A DNA stretch of 64,000 nt from Neptunomonas phycophila (GCF_001922575.1 NZ_MRCI01000001.1:1860001-1924000); one strand, 5' to 3'. Shown: positions 9,352 to 18,663, numbered from the stretch's first letter. Notes: generated by a model from the sequence alone, not told the origin. Made by a program: numbers and translations.

Positions 9352-11307
9352 ATGTCACTGGTTAATCAGCTTATTGCTGCCGTATTTGCCGTGCTGATCG
9401 GGCTTGTCGCGGGTACGTTATTTATTATGTCAGACAGCTCCAAAAATATGCTTCTTACTCAATTAGAATCGCATGGTCAGGATACGGCAACTCACCTAGG
9501 ACTTTATCTAGCCCCCTATGTGGCTGACAAAGACACAGCGACCATCGAAGCAACCGTTAACGCTATCTTTGATAGTGGATTCTATCAAAAAATAGTGATT
9601 CGCTCTGCCGACAATGAAACGCTGTTTGAAACCAGCACCCTCCCCCAATCAGGGAAAAGCGTGCCAAACTGGTTCGTCAGCTTAGTCCAGTTAACGCCAC
9701 CCTCAATGAGTCGCGAAATCAGCTTTCAATGGCGTAAAGTTGGCTCTGTACTCGTTCAAAGCAGAGCCGATTACGCCTATTCTCAGTTATGGCAAGGGGC
9801 ACAGAATACATTAATACTTTTCGTCTCTTTATCTTTATTAAGTGTCCTGCTGTTAAGTACGCTCATCCGTTATATTTTAAGCCCTCTACGTGGCGTAGAA
9901 GAGCAGGCACAAGCCTTGGCAGAAAGGCAGTACATAGAACAAGAAAACATCCCCAAAACCCGAGAACTTAAGCGGGTTGTCCTAGCCATGAACAGCATGG
10001 TTAAGCGCGTACAAAAAATGTTTGCCGAACAATCGCTGCATATTGAAGAATTGCGCAAAACGGCCTACCAAGACAACCTTACGGGCTTAGCTAATCAACG
10101 ATCTACAATGGCGTTGCTGAGTGACTGGTTAGACAACCGCCAAGAGTTTGGGCCTGGATGTTGTATTTACCTGCATGTTAACGATTTACAGGCTCTGAAC
10201 TCGGCCTTAGGCGAAGAAGAAGCCAATAATTATTTGAAGCATATTGGCGGTACACTGTCTAAACTTGCTATGCGTTTTGACCCCAATATTGTAGGCCGAT
10301 TAACAGGGTCAGACTTTGCCGCAATTCTTCCGACCGTTGATGAAGAACTCATAAAAAGAGAACTTAATGCGCTAGCTGCACAACTCACCACACAGAGTAA
10401 TTTTATTTCACCGCAAGATGACGGTATGCCATTCCACATCGCAGTCACCACTTTCGATACACTAGCAAGTGCTAATCTCGTGATGTCAGACGCCAAACTG
10501 GCTATACAAGTAGCCAAAAAACAAAGCACGGCTCTCTTGTTACCCGACACGTTTACCGGTTCTACAGTCGCTTCTGAATCATGGCAACAGCATGTCGCCA
10601 AAGCCATTCAGAACAAGAATATTTTCATACAATTCCAACCAGTATTCTCATCGCATTCCACCCAAGACAACCCGACTATTTTGCAACGCGAACTACTTGC
10701 TCGCATCCTGAATAAGGCAGGAGAGCCTTGCTCTGCTGGCGAGTTTATCCATGTAGTAAAATCCTTAAATCTAATTTCAGCTTTGGACCGCGCTATTTTA
10801 GAAAAAGCAGTTATTCATTTAGCTGAATACCCAGAAGGCGGCCCTCTGACGGTCAACTTGAGCCAGCAAACCATCCACGAGGATGGCTTTAGCACATGGA
10901 TAACTCAACTTCTCAAACAATACGCGCCAGGTAACCGACTAAATATTGAGATTAATGAAACCGCTGCGCTGAATGATATTGAGCACATTGTCTGGTTTCG
11001 AAACCTACTAAGACCAACAGGCGTTCAATTTGGTGTCGATAATTTTGGTGTGCATCCGAGTGGTTTCAGCTATCTATACTCGGTTCAGCCTAACTACATC
11101 AAAATAGATGGATCATTAAGCCGTGAGGTGGATACCAGCGCAGAAGACCGCTTCCTGATCAGCAGCCTGATTACAGCGGCACATAGCTTGGACATTCAAG
11201 TTTACGCCGAGCGTGTAGAACGCAATGAACAGGTTCAGCAATTAAACCTACTTAAAATTGATGGCACACAAGGCTTCCTTTATGGGCAACCCGAAGCACT
11301 CAATTAG
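9352..11307 (+). CDS. lapD: LapD inside-out c-di-GMP receptor
   Basis: The 651-residue inner-membrane receptor binds cytosolic c-di-GMP and then holds LapG on the periplasmic side, protecting the surface adhesin. Order: TM1 (about 5-27), LapD/MoxY-type periplasmic domain (about 28-150, with PNWF), TM2 (about 152-174), HAMP, degenerate GGDEF (about 235-390, where TGSDF replaces GGDEF) and degenerate EAL (about 405-651, with RELLAR in place of EAL). The lost catalytic motifs fit a receptor and not an enzyme. It follows lapG directly and ends in a strong terminator. Confidence 0.93.
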   Translation: MSLVNQLIAAVFAVLIGLVAGTLFIMSDSSKNMLLTQLESHGQDTATHLGLYLAPYVADKDTATIEATVNAIFDSGFYQKIVIRSADNETLFETSTLPQSGKSVPNWFVSLVQLTPPSMSREISFQWRKVGSVLVQSRADYAYSQLWQGAQNTLILFVSLSLLSVLLLSTLIRYILSPLRGVEEQAQALAERQYIEQENIPKTRELKRVVLAMNSMVKRVQKMFAEQSLHIEELRKTAYQDNLTGLANQRSTMALLSDWLDNRQEFGPGCCIYLHVNDLQALNSALGEEEANNYLKHIGGTLSKLAMRFDPNIVGRLTGSDFAAILPTVDEELIKRELNALAAQLTTQSNFISPQDDGMPFHIAVTTFDTLASANLVMSDAKLAIQVAKKQSTALLLPDTFTGSTVASESWQQHVAKAIQNKNIFIQFQPVFSSHSTQDNPTILQRELLARILNKAGEPCSAGEFIHVVKSLNLISALDRAILEKAVIHLAEYPEGGPLTVNLSQQTIHEDGFSTWITQLLKQYAPGNRLNIEINETAALNDIEHIVWFRNLLRPTGVQFGVDNFGVHPSGFSYLYSVQPNYIKIDGSLSREVDTSAEDRFLISSLITAAHSLDIQVYAERVERNEQVQQLNLLKIDGTQGFLYGQPEALN

Positions 11308-11333
11308 CAATCAATTTTTATTTAGAGCCACGC

Positions 11334-11370
11334 AAAAAGCCCGATTACTTTTACTGTAATCGGGCTTTTT
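11334..11370. terminator. Bidirectional terminator between lapD and proQ-like gene
   Basis: A 15-bp perfect stem, AAAAAGCCCGATTAC paired with its complement around a 7-nt loop, has A/T runs on both sides. It can stop lapD (plus) and the proQ-like gene (minus). Confidence 0.92.
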
Positions 11371-11453
11371 AGAATACGCTCACCTTTTGGGTTACTAGAC
11401 TAAGCAGAGCTTACCTATAAATACACCCATTGGTTGAGCTATACATGTCCTAA

Positions 11454-12035
11454 TTAGCGCTTGTTCAAAGCCACTAATTGATCTAGCTTGCTGCTAATAC
11501 GCTCTTCACGCTCTTGAGCACGCTTTTGCTTTTCTTGTTCGCGAGCCGCTTCACGGCGACGCTGATGAAACTCTTTTAACTGACTTCTGGCATGCTCAGC
11601 TTCTTCAGCCGTGACTTTACCTGCAGCTTCACCTTGCAAATCAACGCGGTCAGCGCCTTCAACCATTGAACGGAAGTATTGAGGCGAACGAACATAAGAT
11701 GCCAGTGCTCGTTTGATTTTGTTCTTTGCTACTTTTTCTTCCGCTAACAAATCATCTTGGATACCAATTTTAAGCGGTTTAACATCTTCACGGTTAAACG
11801 TTTTAGGGTAGGTTTCCATCAACAATTTAAGTGCTGCTTGGTTTGCCGCGCGGTTTTTAGTTTTAGTTTTGTTCTTTGGGGTAACTTCGTCGTTCACAAC
11901 TTTTCTCTCAATAACTCGCTCAATAACACGTGTATTCGTACTTTCGGCCTGCTGTTCTAGCCGATCTAATCTTGACTCACACTCATCAATTAAAGACAGA
12001 GTAGAGGCAATGACTGATTCTACATTCTGACCCAC
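11454..12035 (-). CDS. ProQ/FinO-domain RNA-binding protein
   Basis: The 193-residue protein has a central FinO/ProQ domain (about 62-160) recognised by YPKTFNREDVKPLKIGIQDDLL and GADRVDLQGEAAGKVT. The N-terminal ~55 residues look coiled-coil. The C-terminus is a highly charged Arg/Glu/Lys/Gln helix and not the Tudor-like domain of E. coli ProQ. Family members bind structured RNAs and 3' ends and act as RNA chaperones. Start is a GTG with AAGGTGA upstream. It is the last gene of a minus-strand run hydrolase-tusA-proQ, 9 bp after tusA. Confidence 0.88.
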   Translation of the reverse strand: MGQNVESVIASTLSLIDECESRLDRLEQQAESTNTRVIERVIERKVVNDEVTPKNKTKTKNRAANQAALKLLMETYPKTFNREDVKPLKIGIQDDLLAEEKVAKNKIKRALASYVRSPQYFRSMVEGADRVDLQGEAAGKVTAEEAEHARSQLKEFHQRRREAAREQEKQKRAQEREERISSKLDQLVALNKR

Positions 12036-12044
12036 TCAGTCACC

Positions 12045-12299
12045 TTAGGATTCGCCAACGCGAATATAATATCTGAATGTTTCGTTTTCATGGATCTGCT
12101 CTAACAATTCATGTCCGAGGAATGTACAAAACTTCGGAATGTCACGCTCAGTAGAAGGATCGGTGGCAACAACCATCAATACATTCCCTGATTCCAGCTC
12201 TCGCACTTTGTTGTGTAACAACATTACAGGTTCTGGACAGTAGAGCCCTGTCGCATCTAACAGGCTATCTTCTTTTATATCTATCATGTTCAGTTCCAT
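12045..12299 (-). CDS. tusA: TusA sulfur-carrier protein
   Basis: This 84-residue TusA/SirA family protein takes persulfide sulfur from a cysteine desulfurase and passes it on, classically for 2-thiouridine in tRNA. The active cysteine is Cys21 in [14 protein letters not shown], followed by the typical [24 protein letters not shown]. The frame extends upstream to 12356, but the ATG at 12299 has AGGGG before it and gives the usual length. It lies between the hydrolase (53 bp upstream) and the proQ-like gene (9 bp downstream). Confidence 0.92.
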   Translation of the reverse strand: MELNMIDIKEDSLLDATGLYCPEPVMLLHNKVRELESGNVLMVVATDPSTERDIPKFCTFLGHELLEQIHENETFRYYIRVGES

Positions 12300-12352
12300 A
12301 TTCAATGCGCCCCTATTGTCGCAAATAAACGGACCTAGCGGAAGCCGTGTCC

Positions 12353-12970
12353 TCAATCGGCTAAAAGTTTACGGATCTCTGATCGGATCAACACAGCGGC
12401 CTGCTCCAGATGCTGACGCTGAGTACACCCAGAAGCAACACGCGGCTTTAGATCATGATTGCCATCAGCAAACCAGTGAACCGTCACGATTTCAGGCAAA
12501 CAATAGCCCTCTACCTCTTCTTTATTGCCTAGAGGATCACGCGTGCCCTGCATCACAACCATGGGTTTAGACAGGCTCTCAAAATGTGATATGCGTAATT
12601 TGTCTGGCTTGCCAGATGGATGAAAAGGATAACCCAACGCAAACGCCGCTATCGCAGAAGTTTGCTCCAATACCATCGAAGCAATTCTCCCCCCCATGGA
12701 TTTCCCCATCAAAAAGAGAGGAACATCATCATAACGAGCTATCACCTCTAGGCAATCATCTATCAACTTTTCGGCTTTTGGAGGCGGTGCTTTCCTTCCG
12801 GTTACGCGCCTATTGGCCATGTAAGGAAACTCAAAACGTATTATTTGAATATCATCGGATGCCAAAGCCAGTGTCATATCGTTCATAAACTCGCTATCCA
12901 TTGGCGCACCAGCACCATGCATAAACAGAATACGAGCCTTTTTAGGTGTACCGTGGGTTAGGAATGTCAT
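12353..12970 (-). CDS. Alpha/beta-fold hydrolase of the KANL3/Tex30-like family
   Basis: The 205-residue predicted cytosolic serine hydrolase has a complete triad: Ser91 in the nucleophile elbow MGKSMGGR, Asp145 in QGTRDP, His172 in DGNHDLKP. The oxyanion region [16 protein letters not shown] matches the small alpha/beta family related to human Tex30. Substrate unknown. A perfect FNR-type box lies 40 bp upstream of its ATG (13010-13023), so oxygen control of this gene is possible. It heads the hydrolase-tusA-proQ run. Confidence 0.85.
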   Translation of the reverse strand: MTFLTHGTPKKARILFMHGAGAPMDSEFMNDMTLALASDDIQIIRFEFPYMANRRVTGRKAPPPKAEKLIDDCLEVIARYDDVPLFLMGKSMGGRIASMVLEQTSAIAAFALGYPFHPSGKPDKLRISHFESLSKPMVVMQGTRDPLGNKEEVEGYCLPEIVTVHWFADGNHDLKPRVASGCTQRQHLEQAAVLIRSEIRKLLAD

Positions 12971-13009
12971 ATTTCTCGTTCATTTTTGAAAGCCACTCGT
13001 TCCACCATG

Positions 13010-13023
13010 TTGATGCAAATCAA
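13010..13023. promoter_or_regulatory. FNR/ANR-type box between hydrolase and ccoN
   Basis: TTGATGCAAATCAA is a perfect match to the FNR consensus TTGATnnnnATCAA. Its centre is 46 bp from the hydrolase start codon and about 324 bp from the ccoN start, so the target gene is not obvious. Confidence 0.8.
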
Positions 13024-13250
13024 GTAAAGCCACAATATTAATAGGGTTCCACGCTACCAAAGCCCCTCGACCAAAGGCCTATTGTACGCAGACATTAGTA
13101 GCGCCTCGAATAAAGAATCAAAAATATTATTTGAAAAACCTTAAAAAACAATCACTTAAAAAAACACATTTTATCCATATAGAACTTACAGGGAATATAT
13201 TTCCCACACTTCATGTGCGACAATACGCCCCATTCAACAATGGAATCACG

Positions 13251-13279
13251 TTGAAACTGCAGGGCTATTCCAAGATAAT
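13251..13279 (+). promoter_or_regulatory. Putative sigma-70 promoter of ccoNOQP
   Basis: TTGAAA and GATAAT are separated by exactly 17 bp, about 62 bp before the ccoN ATG. Start of transcription would be near 13286. The FNR box lies about 270 bp further upstream, so this promoter would not be a standard FNR class II promoter. Confidence 0.6.
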
Positions 13280-13340
13280 TGCCCGTGGAACTCTATTGTA
13301 AACTAAGATAGTAAAACTAAGCTTTTGATGAGAGCCTGAC

Positions 13341-14771
13341 ATGAGCACTGTAACTGAACACCCAACTTATAATTATAAAGTTGTGCGCCAGTTTGCCATT
13401 ATGACGGTGGTATGGGGCATAGTCGGTATGTCAGTGGGCGTCTTAATCGCTGCCCAACTGGTATGGCCTGCACTAAACTTCGATACTCCGTGGCTAACCT
13501 ATGGTCGTATACGCCCACTACACACCAACGCGGTTATTTTCGCCTTTGGTGGTTCCGCGCTGTTTGCAACGTCTTACTACGTTGTTCAGCGTACATGCCA
13601 AACCCGTCTGATATCAGATGGCTTGGCTGCATTCACCTTCTGGGGTTGGCAAGCCGTTATTGTGCTGGCAGCAATCACACTGCCGATGGGCCTGACCTCA
13701 TCAAAAGAGTATGCAGAGCTTGAATGGCCAATCGACATTTTACTTGCAGTGGTATGGGTTTCTTATGCAATTGTGTTCTTGGGCACAGTTAAAATGCGTA
13801 AAACATCCCACATCTATGTAGGTAACTGGTTCTACATGGCTTTTATCATTACCGTGGCAGTACTGCACATAGTAAACAGCATGGTAATTCCAGTCAGCAT
13901 GTGGAAATCATACTCAGTTTACCCGGGTGCCGTTGATGCCATGGTTCAATGGTGGTACGGACACAACGCTGTAGGTTTCTTCCTAACGGCGGGCTTCTTG
14001 GGCATGATGTACTACTTTGTACCTAAGCAAGCGGAACGTCCAATTTACTCGTACCGCCTATCCATCGTTCACTTCTGGGCGCTTATCGCGACTTACATGT
14101 GGGCTGGTGGTCATCACCTTCATTACTCAGCCCTTCCTGACTGGACCCAGTCTGTTGCTATGGTTATGTCTTTGATTCTTCTCGCTCCTTCATGGGGTGG
14201 CATGATCAACGGTATGATGACGCTTTCAGGAGCTTGGCATAAGCTTCGTACCGACCCTGTACTTCGCTTCCTAGTTGTTTCTCTTTCGTTTTACGGCATG
14301 TCGACTTTCGAAGGTCCGATGATGTCTATCAAAACGGTTAACGCCCTTTCTCACAACACAGACTGGACCATCGGCCACGTTCACGCGGGCGCTTTAGGCT
14401 GGGTTGCGATGATCTCTATTGGTGCGACTTACCACATGCTGCCAAAGATATTTGGTAAAGCTCAAATGTGGAGTGTCGGTTTAATCAATGCTCACTTCTG
14501 GTTGGCTACTGTCGGGACTGTACTTTACATCTGTGCGATGTGGGTTAACGGTATTCTGCAAGGTCTAATGTGGCGCGCTGTTAATGAAGACGGAACATTA
14601 ATGTTCAGCTTCGTTGAAGCACTTGAGGCATCACATTACGGCTATATGGTTCGCTGGATGGGCGGTATGTTCTGGGTAACCGGTATGCTGCTGATGGCCT
14701 TCAACACTTGGCAGACTGTTCGCAAGAACAGCAACGCCCCAGTAGCGACTGCTGCTGCGCAGGCAGCCTAA
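13341..14771 (+). CDS. ccoN: cbb3 cytochrome c oxidase subunit I
   Basis: The 476-residue catalytic subunit of the high-affinity cbb3 oxidase reduces O2 to water at a haem b3-CuB centre and pumps protons. About twelve membrane segments are seen. Histidine-rich motifs include [14 protein letters not shown] (haem ligand region), [12 protein letters not shown] (CuB His region), [17 protein letters not shown] and [13 protein letters not shown]. Length equals Pseudomonas CcoN. It is first of the ccoNOQP operon, 17 bp before ccoO. Used at low oxygen. Confidence 0.97.
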   Translation: MSTVTEHPTYNYKVVRQFAIMTVVWGIVGMSVGVLIAAQLVWPALNFDTPWLTYGRIRPLHTNAVIFAFGGSALFATSYYVVQRTCQTRLISDGLAAFTFWGWQAVIVLAAITLPMGLTSSKEYAELEWPIDILLAVVWVSYAIVFLGTVKMRKTSHIYVGNWFYMAFIITVAVLHIVNSMVIPVSMWKSYSVYPGAVDAMVQWWYGHNAVGFFLTAGFLGMMYYFVPKQAERPIYSYRLSIVHFWALIATYMWAGGHHLHYSALPDWTQSVAMVMSLILLAPSWGGMINGMMTLSGAWHKLRTDPVLRFLVVSLSFYGMSTFEGPMMSIKTVNALSHNTDWTIGHVHAGALGWVAMISIGATYHMLPKIFGKAQMWSVGLINAHFWLATVGTVLYICAMWVNGILQGLMWRAVNEDGTLMFSFVEALEASHYGYMVRWMGGMFWVTGMLLMAFNTWQTVRKNSNAPVATAAAQAA

Positions 14772-14788
14772 GCGAAGGAGCAGAATAG

Positions 14789-15409
14789 ATGATTAAACAC
14801 GATACTATTGAAAAGAACATTGGCTTAATGATTTTGCTGATCATCCTCGTTATCAGCGGTGGTGGTCTTGCAGAGATAGTTCCATTGTTCTTCCAAGCAC
14901 AAACAACAAAGCCTATTGAAGGGTTACGTACTTATAGTGCTGTAGAGCTTGAAGGGCGTGATATTTATATCCGCGAAGGCTGCCATGTATGCCATACGCA
15001 GATGATCCGACCTTTCCGTGCCGAGACTGAGCGTTATGGTCACTTCTCTACTGCCAACGAACACGTGTGGGAGCACCCGTTCCTATGGGGTTCGAAGCGT
15101 ACCGGTCCTGATTTGGCCCGTGTTGGTGGTCGTTACTCTGATGATTGGCACCGTGCTCACTTGTATAACCCACGTGATGTGGTCCCTGAGTCTAAAATGC
15201 CATCCTATCCTTGGCTATTCGAGAACAAGCTAACAGGATCAGATACCGCTGCTAAAATGGCTGTTCTGAAAAAGTTAGGTGTTCCTTACACCGAAGAGCA
15301 AATGGAAACCGCGCAAGACGACGTGGCTGGCAAGTATGAAATCGACGCATTGGTTTCATATCTGCAAGCGTTGGGTAAAACACATTCTGTTTACAACAAT
15401 AAGCGGTAA
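14789..15409 (+). CDS. ccoO: cbb3 oxidase subunit II, monohaem cytochrome c
   Basis: The 206-residue membrane-anchored cytochrome c has one N-terminal TM helix (about 10-34) and one haem c site, Cys65-His-Val-Cys68-His69 in [33 protein letters not shown] is the classic CcoO signature, and the axial Met is probably in [10 protein letters not shown]. It passes electrons from CcoP to CcoN. AAGGAG precedes the ATG. The neighbouring ccoQ starts 5 bp after its stop. Confidence 0.97.
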   Translation: MIKHDTIEKNIGLMILLIILVISGGGLAEIVPLFFQAQTTKPIEGLRTYSAVELEGRDIYIREGCHVCHTQMIRPFRAETERYGHFSTANEHVWEHPFLWGSKRTGPDLARVGGRYSDDWHRAHLYNPRDVVPESKMPSYPWLFENKLTGSDTAAKMAVLKKLGVPYTEEQMETAQDDVAGKYEIDALVSYLQALGKTHSVYNNKR

Positions 15410-15414
15410 TTACA

Positions 15415-15606
15415 GTGAGTTACGATGTTTACGGTCCATTTATTCCGGTAATTATGCTACTGACTTTCGTTGGCTTGTTTATCTGGGTGCTATTACCTGG
15501 TAACAAAAAGCGATTCGATGAAGCATCTCAACTGCCCTTTGCAGACGATAAAGAAGAGGCAGCCACCGAAGAGGCGATGGATCCAAACAGGAGAGTGGAA
15601 AAATGA
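15415..15606 (+). CDS. ccoQ: cbb3 oxidase subunit CcoQ
   Basis: This 63-residue single-pass membrane protein (TM about 10-28, FIPVIMLLTFVGLFIWVLLPG) stabilises the cbb3 complex. After the helix comes NKKRFDEASQLPFADDKEE, typical for CcoQ. The start codon is GTG. Its stop codon overlaps the ccoP ATG as ATGA, indicating translational coupling. Confidence 0.93.
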   Translation: MSYDVYGPFIPVIMLLTFVGLFIWVLLPGNKKRFDEASQLPFADDKEEAATEEAMDPNRRVEK

Positions 15607-16493
15607 GCTTTTTTTGGAGCGCTTGGGTATCAGTCATTACCTTAGCAGTAATTTTTGGTTGCACTTGGTTACTCCTGCAAACTCGTAAAAGCGAAAGCTT
15701 TAAAGAGGAAACAGAAGAAACACTTGGGCATGAGTTTGACGGCATAGCGGAATACGATAACCCCCTACCTCGCTGGTGGTTCATGTTATTCCTTGGCACC
15801 GTTATATTTGGTCTTGTTTACCTAGCACTTTACCCTGGTCTAGGAAACTTCAAAGGCTTACTAGGCTGGACTTCTGCCAACCAGTGGGAAGAAGAAATGG
15901 CCCACGCTGAAGAGGTTTACAAACCAGTGTTCGCTAAATATGCGGCCATGAGTGTTGAAGACTTACAAAAACCTGAAAACGCAGAAGGTTTGCGTATGGG
16001 TCAGCGTATGTTTGCCAACAACTGCTCGGTTTGTCATGGCACAGCGGCGCAAGGTGCACACGGCTTTCCTAACCTAACCGATAACGATTGGCTGTATGGT
16101 GGTGAACCAGAAACAATCACTCAAACTATCGTTAACGGCCGCCAAGGAGCCATGCCTGCATGGGGCGCTGTTTTAGGTGAAGACGGTGTTCGTGATGTGG
16201 CAAGCTACGTTCTTTCCTTAAGTGGTAAAGAAGTTGATGCCGAAGCGGTGACCAACGGTAAGAAGTCATTTGAATCACTGTGTACCGCTTGCCATGGTGT
16301 AGACGGTAAAGGGATGCAAATGCTGGGGGCGCCAAACCTGACCGATGATATCTGGTTATATGGCAATAGCTTTGCTGATGTAGCGCACACTATTCGTGCG
16401 GGTCGTGCTGGTGTAATGCCGGCGCACAAAGACCTACTCAGCCAAGATAAAATCCAGCTAATCGTGGCGTATGTATATAGCTTGTCTAAGTAG
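15603..16493 (+). CDS. ccoP: cbb3 oxidase subunit III, dihaem cytochrome c
   Basis: The 296-residue membrane protein has two N-terminal TM helices (about 5-26 and 57-77) and two periplasmic cytochrome c domains with haem sites CSVCH (141-145) and CTACH (227-231). Likely axial Met residues are in GAMPAWG and GVMPAHK. It receives electrons from soluble cytochrome c. NPLPRWW before TM2 is the standard CcoP motif. The operon ends just after it with an FNR box overlapping the leading edge of a terminator region. Confidence 0.97.
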   Translation: MSFFWSAWVSVITLAVIFGCTWLLLQTRKSESFKEETEETLGHEFDGIAEYDNPLPRWWFMLFLGTVIFGLVYLALYPGLGNFKGLLGWTSANQWEEEMAHAEEVYKPVFAKYAAMSVEDLQKPENAEGLRMGQRMFANNCSVCHGTAAQGAHGFPNLTDNDWLYGGEPETITQTIVNGRQGAMPAWGAVLGEDGVRDVASYVLSLSGKEVDAEAVTNGKKSFESLCTACHGVDGKGMQMLGAPNLTDDIWLYGNSFADVAHTIRAGRAGVMPAHKDLLSQDKIQLIVAYVYSLSK

Positions 16494-16496
16494 TTA

Positions 16497-16510
16497 TTGA
16501 CGGTTATCAA
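16497..16510 (+). promoter_or_regulatory. FNR/ANR-type box upstream of ccoG
   Basis: TTGACGGTTATCAA fits TTGAYnnnnATCAA with one base off the perfect dyad. It begins 4 bp after the ccoP stop codon and 147 bp before the ccoG ATG, with the ccoP terminator lying between box and gene. Confidence 0.7.
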
Positions 16511-16512
16511 TC

Positions 16513-16549
16513 AAAAGGCGATAGGGTTAATACCGTGTCGCCTTTTTTT
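16513..16549 (+). terminator. Terminator after ccoNOQP
   Basis: AAAAGGCGA pairs with TCGCCTTTT across a 16-nt loop that contains a small inner GGGT/ACC stem, and is followed by a T run. It separates ccoNOQP from ccoG. Confidence 0.85.
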
Positions 16550-16643
16550 GTAGAAACCATGGTAATATTAAGATCTTCTAATAAACATTAGCACATGCTA
16601 ATTAGCACGACCCCAATTCTCTATTCGGCTTGCGAGCACAGGC

Positions 16644-18062
16644 ATGAACCAGATACCTATAAAAGATGTTACCAACCCCAAAAAACCAGAAACTGAAAGC
16701 TATGATTTGTACGCCAAACGCGAACACATCTACGTAAAGTTCTACCGGGGTATTTTTAAAAACCTACGCATTATTAGCGGCGCCATTATGCTAATAATGT
16801 TCTATGGCTTTTCTTGGATTCAATGGGATGGCAAGCAAGCCGTTTTGTTTGACCTACCTAATCGTCAGTTCCATGTATTTGGAATGACGTTCTGGCCGCA
16901 AGACTTTATGCTTCTCTCTTGGCTACTCATCATATTGGCGTTTACATTATTTTTTGTCACTGTTTTCGCTGGGCGCTTATGGTGCGGTTATGCCTGCCCA
17001 CAATTTGTATGGACTTGGTTATTTATTTGGGCTGAGCGCTTAGCAGAGGGTGACCGCAACCAACGCATGAAGCTAGACAAAAGCAACATGAATGCCAGCA
17101 AATTGCGCAAGAAGACGGTAAAACACTTTCTTTGGCTCATTATTGCCATTACCTCCGCAATCGCCTTTGTGGGTTATTTCTCACCTATTCGACAGCTTGT
17201 ACAGGATGTTGCTAATTTCTCGCTTGGCCCATGGGAAATGTGGTGGATCGGCTTTATTGCTGTAGCGACTTATGCCAATGCAGGCTGGCTTCGAGAACAA
17301 GTCTGTATCTACATGTGCCCATACGCTCGTTTTCAGAGTGTTATGTTTGACCAAGACACCCTCATTATTTCTTACGATGAAGAGCGCGGAGAGAAAAGAG
17401 GTAAGCGCAAAAAAAATGCAGATTATAAAGCTGAAGGTCTAGGCGACTGCATTGATTGTGGACATTGTGTCAATGTATGCCCTGTCGGAATCGATATTCG
17501 AGATGGGTTACAGTACGAATGTGTTGCTTGTGGTGCATGTATCGATGCATGTGATGAAATCATGGACAAAATGAATTACCCAAGAGGGCTTGTCCGATAT
17601 ACAACTGAGCATCAGCTAACAGGTAAAAAAACACACCTCTTACGCCCTCGCCTAATCGGTTATTTTGCAGTGCTCCTGCTGATGTGTGCAGCTTTCGTTT
17701 ACGCTATTGGTACACGTGTTCCAATTGAGCTTGAATGTATTCGTGACAGAGGACAGCTGTACCAAGAAACAAACAATGGCATGATTGAGAACATTTACAC
17801 ACTCAAAATTGCCAATAAAGAACAAGTAGCCCATCAGTACCGTATCTCGGTAAGCGGAATTAAAGGTATCGAACTCATAGGTAAAGAGCTCGTTACGGTT
17901 GAGGCAGGCCAACTCATCAACCAAACAATTCGCTTGCGCGTTGATCCAGCTAACCTAGAGCACCCGAGTTATGACATTAAGATAACAGCGGAGGCTACCG
18001 ATGGTAGCGGTATTGAAATAACGAAAGAGAATCGCTTTATCGGCCCTGCCCCACGCAGATAG
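16644..18062 (+). CDS. ccoG: CcoG/RdxA iron-sulfur membrane protein for cbb3 assembly
   Basis: This 472-residue inner-membrane ferredoxin-like protein (FixG/RdxA) is a Cu2+ reductase needed for cbb3 oxidase maturation. About five TM helices, a CGYACPQFVWTW motif near residue 113 and two 4Fe-4S ferredoxin motifs, CIDCGHCVNVCP and CVACGACIDAC (about 270-305), are visible. The C-terminal periplasmic Ig-like domain (about 355-472) is also typical. It starts the accessory group ccoG-ccoH-ccoI-ccoS. Confidence 0.95.
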   Translation: MNQIPIKDVTNPKKPETESYDLYAKREHIYVKFYRGIFKNLRIISGAIMLIMFYGFSWIQWDGKQAVLFDLPNRQFHVFGMTFWPQDFMLLSWLLIILAFTLFFVTVFAGRLWCGYACPQFVWTWLFIWAERLAEGDRNQRMKLDKSNMNASKLRKKTVKHFLWLIIAITSAIAFVGYFSPIRQLVQDVANFSLGPWEMWWIGFIAVATYANAGWLREQVCIYMCPYARFQSVMFDQDTLIISYDEERGEKRGKRKKNADYKAEGLGDCIDCGHCVNVCPVGIDIRDGLQYECVACGACIDACDEIMDKMNYPRGLVRYTTEHQLTGKKTHLLRPRLIGYFAVLLLMCAAFVYAIGTRVPIELECIRDRGQLYQETNNGMIENIYTLKIANKEQVAHQYRISVSGIKGIELIGKELVTVEAGQLINQTIRLRVDPANLEHPSYDIKITAEATDGSGIEITKENRFIGPAPRR

Positions 18063-18136
18063 TCGACCCAAGCGTTAATTCAGGTAAAATGGCTGCCACA
18101 CTTAATGGCAGCTATTTTTATACAAGCAGTAGAGAT

Positions 18137-18652
18137 ATGACTGAAGAAAACGAAGTAATAGCACCGTGGTACAAACAACCTTGGTTATGGTTCATCCTTA
18201 CCCCTCTTATTGCTGTTTTTATTTACGGCTTTTCTTTTTTATACCTGTCAATCGTAACGATGGACGGCGTAGTCAAAGATGATTATTACCGTATCGCCCG
18301 TGGCTACGAAGTAAAATCAGAAAAGAACCAACGAGCGTTGGATCAAAATATCGAAGCGCAAGTCAAACTAGACACTATTACCGGTGATGTTATGGTTTCG
18401 CTTTCTGGAAACCTGAACCCTGCTCCTGCATCGCTAACCCTCGATATTGTTCACCCCACGCACCAAAAATATGACCAAGCAATTACGTTAAAAGCCGTTG
18501 GCGCTCAAAATTTATACACGGGCTCCCTAACAGGAAAAATCACTGGCAAACGCTTTTTGTTTTTATTCCCTGCAGACGAAAGCTGGCATCTCCATGAAGA
18601 AATGCAGCCGCCCTACGATCAAAAAACAGTTGATATGAAACCAGAGCAGTAG
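18137..18652 (+). CDS. ccoH: FixH/CcoH cbb3 assembly protein
   Basis: The 171-residue membrane protein has one N-terminal TM helix in PWYKQPWLWFILTPLIAVFIYGFSFLYLSIV and a periplasmic domain with KDDYYRIARGYE, the typical FixH signature. It aids assembly or stability of the cbb3 complex. The frame is open from 18089, but the ATG at 18137 begins at the family's usual place (TEENEVIAPWYKQPW). The gap to ccoI is 11 bp. Confidence 0.93.
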   Translation: MTEENEVIAPWYKQPWLWFILTPLIAVFIYGFSFLYLSIVTMDGVVKDDYYRIARGYEVKSEKNQRALDQNIEAQVKLDTITGDVMVSLSGNLNPAPASLTLDIVHPTHQKYDQAITLKAVGAQNLYTGSLTGKITGKRFLFLFPADESWHLHEEMQPPYDQKTVDMKPEQ

Positions 18653-18663
18653 AGCCCTTAAAC

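Larger units (their letters stand above)
12971..13340. other. Divergent control region between hydrolase and ccoN
   Basis: A 370-bp AT-rich region with no gene. It holds an FNR/ANR-type box near the hydrolase end and a good sigma-70-like promoter near ccoN; both are listed separately. Confidence 0.7.

Noticed and set aside
12286-12570. 94-residue plus-strand frame over tusA and the hydrolase gene
   Set aside because: Overlaps two well-supported genes on the other strand and shows no recognisable domain.
15479-15799. 106-residue minus-strand frame across ccoQ/ccoP
   Set aside because: Antisense to two certain genes; composition is of a shadow frame.
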